From Branchiostoma floridae (lineage: Eukaryota; Chordata; Leptocardii; Amphioxiformes; Branchiostomatidae), in assembly GCF_000003815.2 (NCBI RefSeq), contig NC_049997.1, forward strand, positions 11,767,178 through 11,831,177: a DNA stretch of 64,000 nt, in the 5' to 3' direction. A model generated the notes under the pieces. The model saw only the letters and a list, made by a program, of their open reading frames with translations. It had not been told where the DNA came from and made no database searches. This document shows positions 61,841 to 64,000 of the stretch, in pieces; position 1 is the stretch's first letter; the number at the start of each line of letters is the position of its first letter. The translations under genes and the position numbers were made by a program.

Positions 61841-62879
61841 TGATATTCCTCCTTTCTCCCACCGCGCTGGCCGATGACGTCATGGCCTCGTTCTGAGATT
61901 CTGATGGCACAGATCCGAAACTTCTAGCCAGCCATTTTGCTCGGTGAACCTCAGTCCTCCCAGCGGTAAATAATCACCCGTTCTGGAGTTTAGTCCGTTG
62001 TTGTTGATTTTCAGAAATTCCCTCACGAGACCATTATCCTGTGGTGGGCGATGATCGTACTCGTCTGTCAGTATCAGTTTTGTTTTCTTCTGCAGGTGTT
62101 CTTTATCAATTTATCTCAGCCTCCCTTTTTGTCTTGCCACTTGAATATTAAATTTATATTCCTTACAGCCTTCGATAAACCAACCCTATCTAATCAGACA
62201 GCTTCCTACATACATACATACACTTACATGTACCAAGAAGCGAGAGATAGTCGAAGTTTAGATCTGTGTAGTCCTCCTCAACACAAGTCGCTGAACCCAA
62301 GAACGTCTTTACAGGCGACTTATTTACTACCTGTACCGTATTTATCGGCTTTCCGCGAGAAATAGAAAGTTTCCGTATTTCCGTTGAATCAACCCCCACC
62401 CCTGCCCAGCAAGTGGTGGACAGGCCAACCTCAGGTCACTGGGTTGGAGATTGCGATTACTATGCCTGTCAATCAGCTCTTTTGGCTGAGTGCCATATGA
62501 TGGGGCTATGAATGGGGGGATCTGGGTAGCCTGACGTGATAGCCAGGACAGGTAGACAGCCCAGGTAGACAGCCCAGATAGACAGCCCAGCTCTTTCATC
62601 AAACCCCTTCTATTCTGTGTTGAAGAGCTAGCGAAAATTGTGTCTTTATATATATATATATTCCCCACGTGTATTTCAAAGGCATAGAGATTTGATCGTC
62701 ATTGTTAGTAAACTTCAATATGTGAAATGCCATTGCATTCTCATACATTAGTGAATCTTCTAGAATGCTTTATTCAAGAATTATGCTTTATGTTACTCAT
62801 GGTTAGACATGGTACAAAGGGCGGTGTCCACCAAAGTCAGTTAAACTCTGTCCGAACTTAGGACACGTCTGAATTTAGG
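61841..62879. other. Intergenic region between the two genes
   Basis: This region separates the 5' end of the polycystin-like gene from the 3' end of the GPCR. It has a perfect CRE-type palindrome TGACGTCA (about 61875) 770 bases upstream of first exon C, three copies of TAGACAGCCCAG (62550-62590) and a (TA)n run near 62648. No coding region was found. Confidence 0.5.
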
Positions 62880-63124
62880 TCAGCCCTTTATGTTAAAACA
62901 ATACAGAAAGTGCACTCCACTTCCAGGTTGTCTACAGAGAAGGATCTTCTTGAAAGCTTTCTTGAACTCCGGGATGAAGATGGTATAGATGACTGGGTTG
63001 ACGGCACTGTTGACGTAAACGAGCCATGTCAGCACAGAAAACATGGTGGGCGACACCTGGCAACTCTGGCAGGCCTGCAGCACGATTGCTACGAAGAATG
63101 GGAGCCAACAGAACAGAAAGACGC
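62880..63124 (-). CDS. Last exon of an aminergic-type class A GPCR (TM6-TM7 and tail)
   Basis: After acceptor CTTTCCAG the exon encodes [15 protein letters not shown] (TM6 with the C-W-x-P-F-F switch), an extracellular loop with two cysteines (QACQSCQ), and TM7 [14 protein letters not shown] with the NPxxY motif. Helix 8 (FKKAFKKIL), a Cys suited to palmitoylation and a short tail follow, ending at the stop at 62880. The TM7 wording is closest to dopamine D2-like and related biogenic amine receptors. TM1 to TM5, including the amine-binding Asp of TM3, lie right of the window, so the ligand is unknown. The gene is on the same strand as the polycystin-like gene and upstream of it. Confidence 0.85.
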
Positions 63125-64000
63125 CTGGAAAGAAGACAAGCTTCTCAATTAAGGACGAAAGATGTATACATGATATCACGTTACATATGATGTATGTGAC
63201 AATCAAGGTATACTAAGCAATTTAAATGAAATACTTGCTGTTCATCGCTAGGGAGGGAGTTTGCGTGTGGATGTTTAAGAACCAGGAGAAGATGTATTTA
63301 TCTGTGTGTGGATGGTGTTAGGAGTTAGGTGTGTTTGCTAGGGTATTCTTTCCCGTTGCTATGCGTTCGACAAAATATCGGGTAACTAGAGGCTTACTTT
63401 TGGCTACCCGTAAAATATTTGAAAGTAAACAAAATGATTTGACAAGGAAATGCTTTCGAAATAAGATTTAATCAGCGATTTTAGGCCGCCACTTCTAACT
63501 CCTATAACTCTTAAAGGCATACTACGGGATTTTTGAACAAAACAAAAAGTAGCTTTTCCTACTTTTTCTTTACATTGTTAGCTCAATCAACCCTATAGCA
63601 TTGCATACCAATATTCATGGAGAGATGCTGTGACATCAATGCACCACATTATGATGTATAAAAATTGTGATCTTCCAAGAAACAGATGGGCACAGGCTGG
63701 TTACTGCCTCTGTGTGTTGTTGTTTCTTGCTTATCAGCCTGGCTTCCCAGTGGGGGGCCAGTTGACAGTTCCTCTGAGTACAGTAGACTAGCTTTCTGTA
63801 CAAGGTTTCTTGCAGTTTTGAAGGGAATATGACCTCAGCTTGTTGATATCCTACAAAATAGACTAATAAGTTCATGATTATATGCTATTTTAGAATGATT
63901 AGATATAGGTGTTTCCAAAGAAGATCTCCATTGTGTTCTTTATCTGCAGTCTGCCATGCATGTGCTAACCCCACCCCGGGGGACCTACCGGTGGCAAGCA
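63125..64000. other. Last intron of the GPCR gene
   Basis: No further receptor exon is recognisable. The stretch 63640-63870 has an open minus frame but no domain, and its wording looks like a dispersed repeat; this cannot be checked here. Confidence 0.45.

Noticed and set aside
61874..61884. Functional CRE promoter element
   Set aside because: A perfect TGACGTCA alone is weak evidence, and it is outside the repeated units, so it is only mentioned in the intergenic entry.

Overview
The window is eukaryotic, most likely a draft scaffold of a lancelet (Branchiostoma). This is an inference from intron-rich genes with GT-AG junctions, a polycystin-1-like receptor, exon-per-domain CCP/EGF/FN3 modules, a CR1-like LINE with an esterase ORF1, many foldback MITEs, tRNA-derived SINEs, dinucleotide microsatellites and five N gaps. 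No prokaryotic or viral gene was found.

Nearly the whole window (26 to 61106) is one minus-strand gene, transcribed right to left and cut off by the left edge. I could trace 64 exons whose splice phases agree wherever the sequence is present. They encode about 3,400 residues: signal peptide, a 10-cysteine module, 3 EGF, at least 27 Sushi/CCP, 10 calcium-binding EGF, 4 FN3, a Thr-rich linker, a membrane-proximal stalk, a GPS-like motif, TM1, a PLAT domain and the next membrane segments. A PLAT domain straight after GPS-TM1 is diagnostic of the polycystin-1 family. Vertebrate polycystins do not carry the CCP/EGF/FN3 ectodomain seen here.

Layout: 26-4640 PLAT/TM/GPS exons; 5036-9924 stalk and linker; 10307-13367 FN3; 13694-20170 cbEGF; 20559-41034 CCP array, whose 5' part (32036-41034) is a recent tandem expansion of a two-exon A/B unit; 41035-50943 one large intron holding a GC-run foldback element and a LINE with both ORFs open and tandem 5' monomers; 50944-53183 EGF and Cys-rich exons; 53184-61840 a tandem array in which the signal-peptide exon and its upstream DNA occur three times about 2.8 kb apart; 62880-63124 the last exon of an aminergic-type GPCR on the same strand.

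The points most worth following up are the domain make-up of this receptor, its homogenising CCP array, its repeated first exon, its GPS without the usual cleavage tripeptide, and the LINE's promoter-like monomers.
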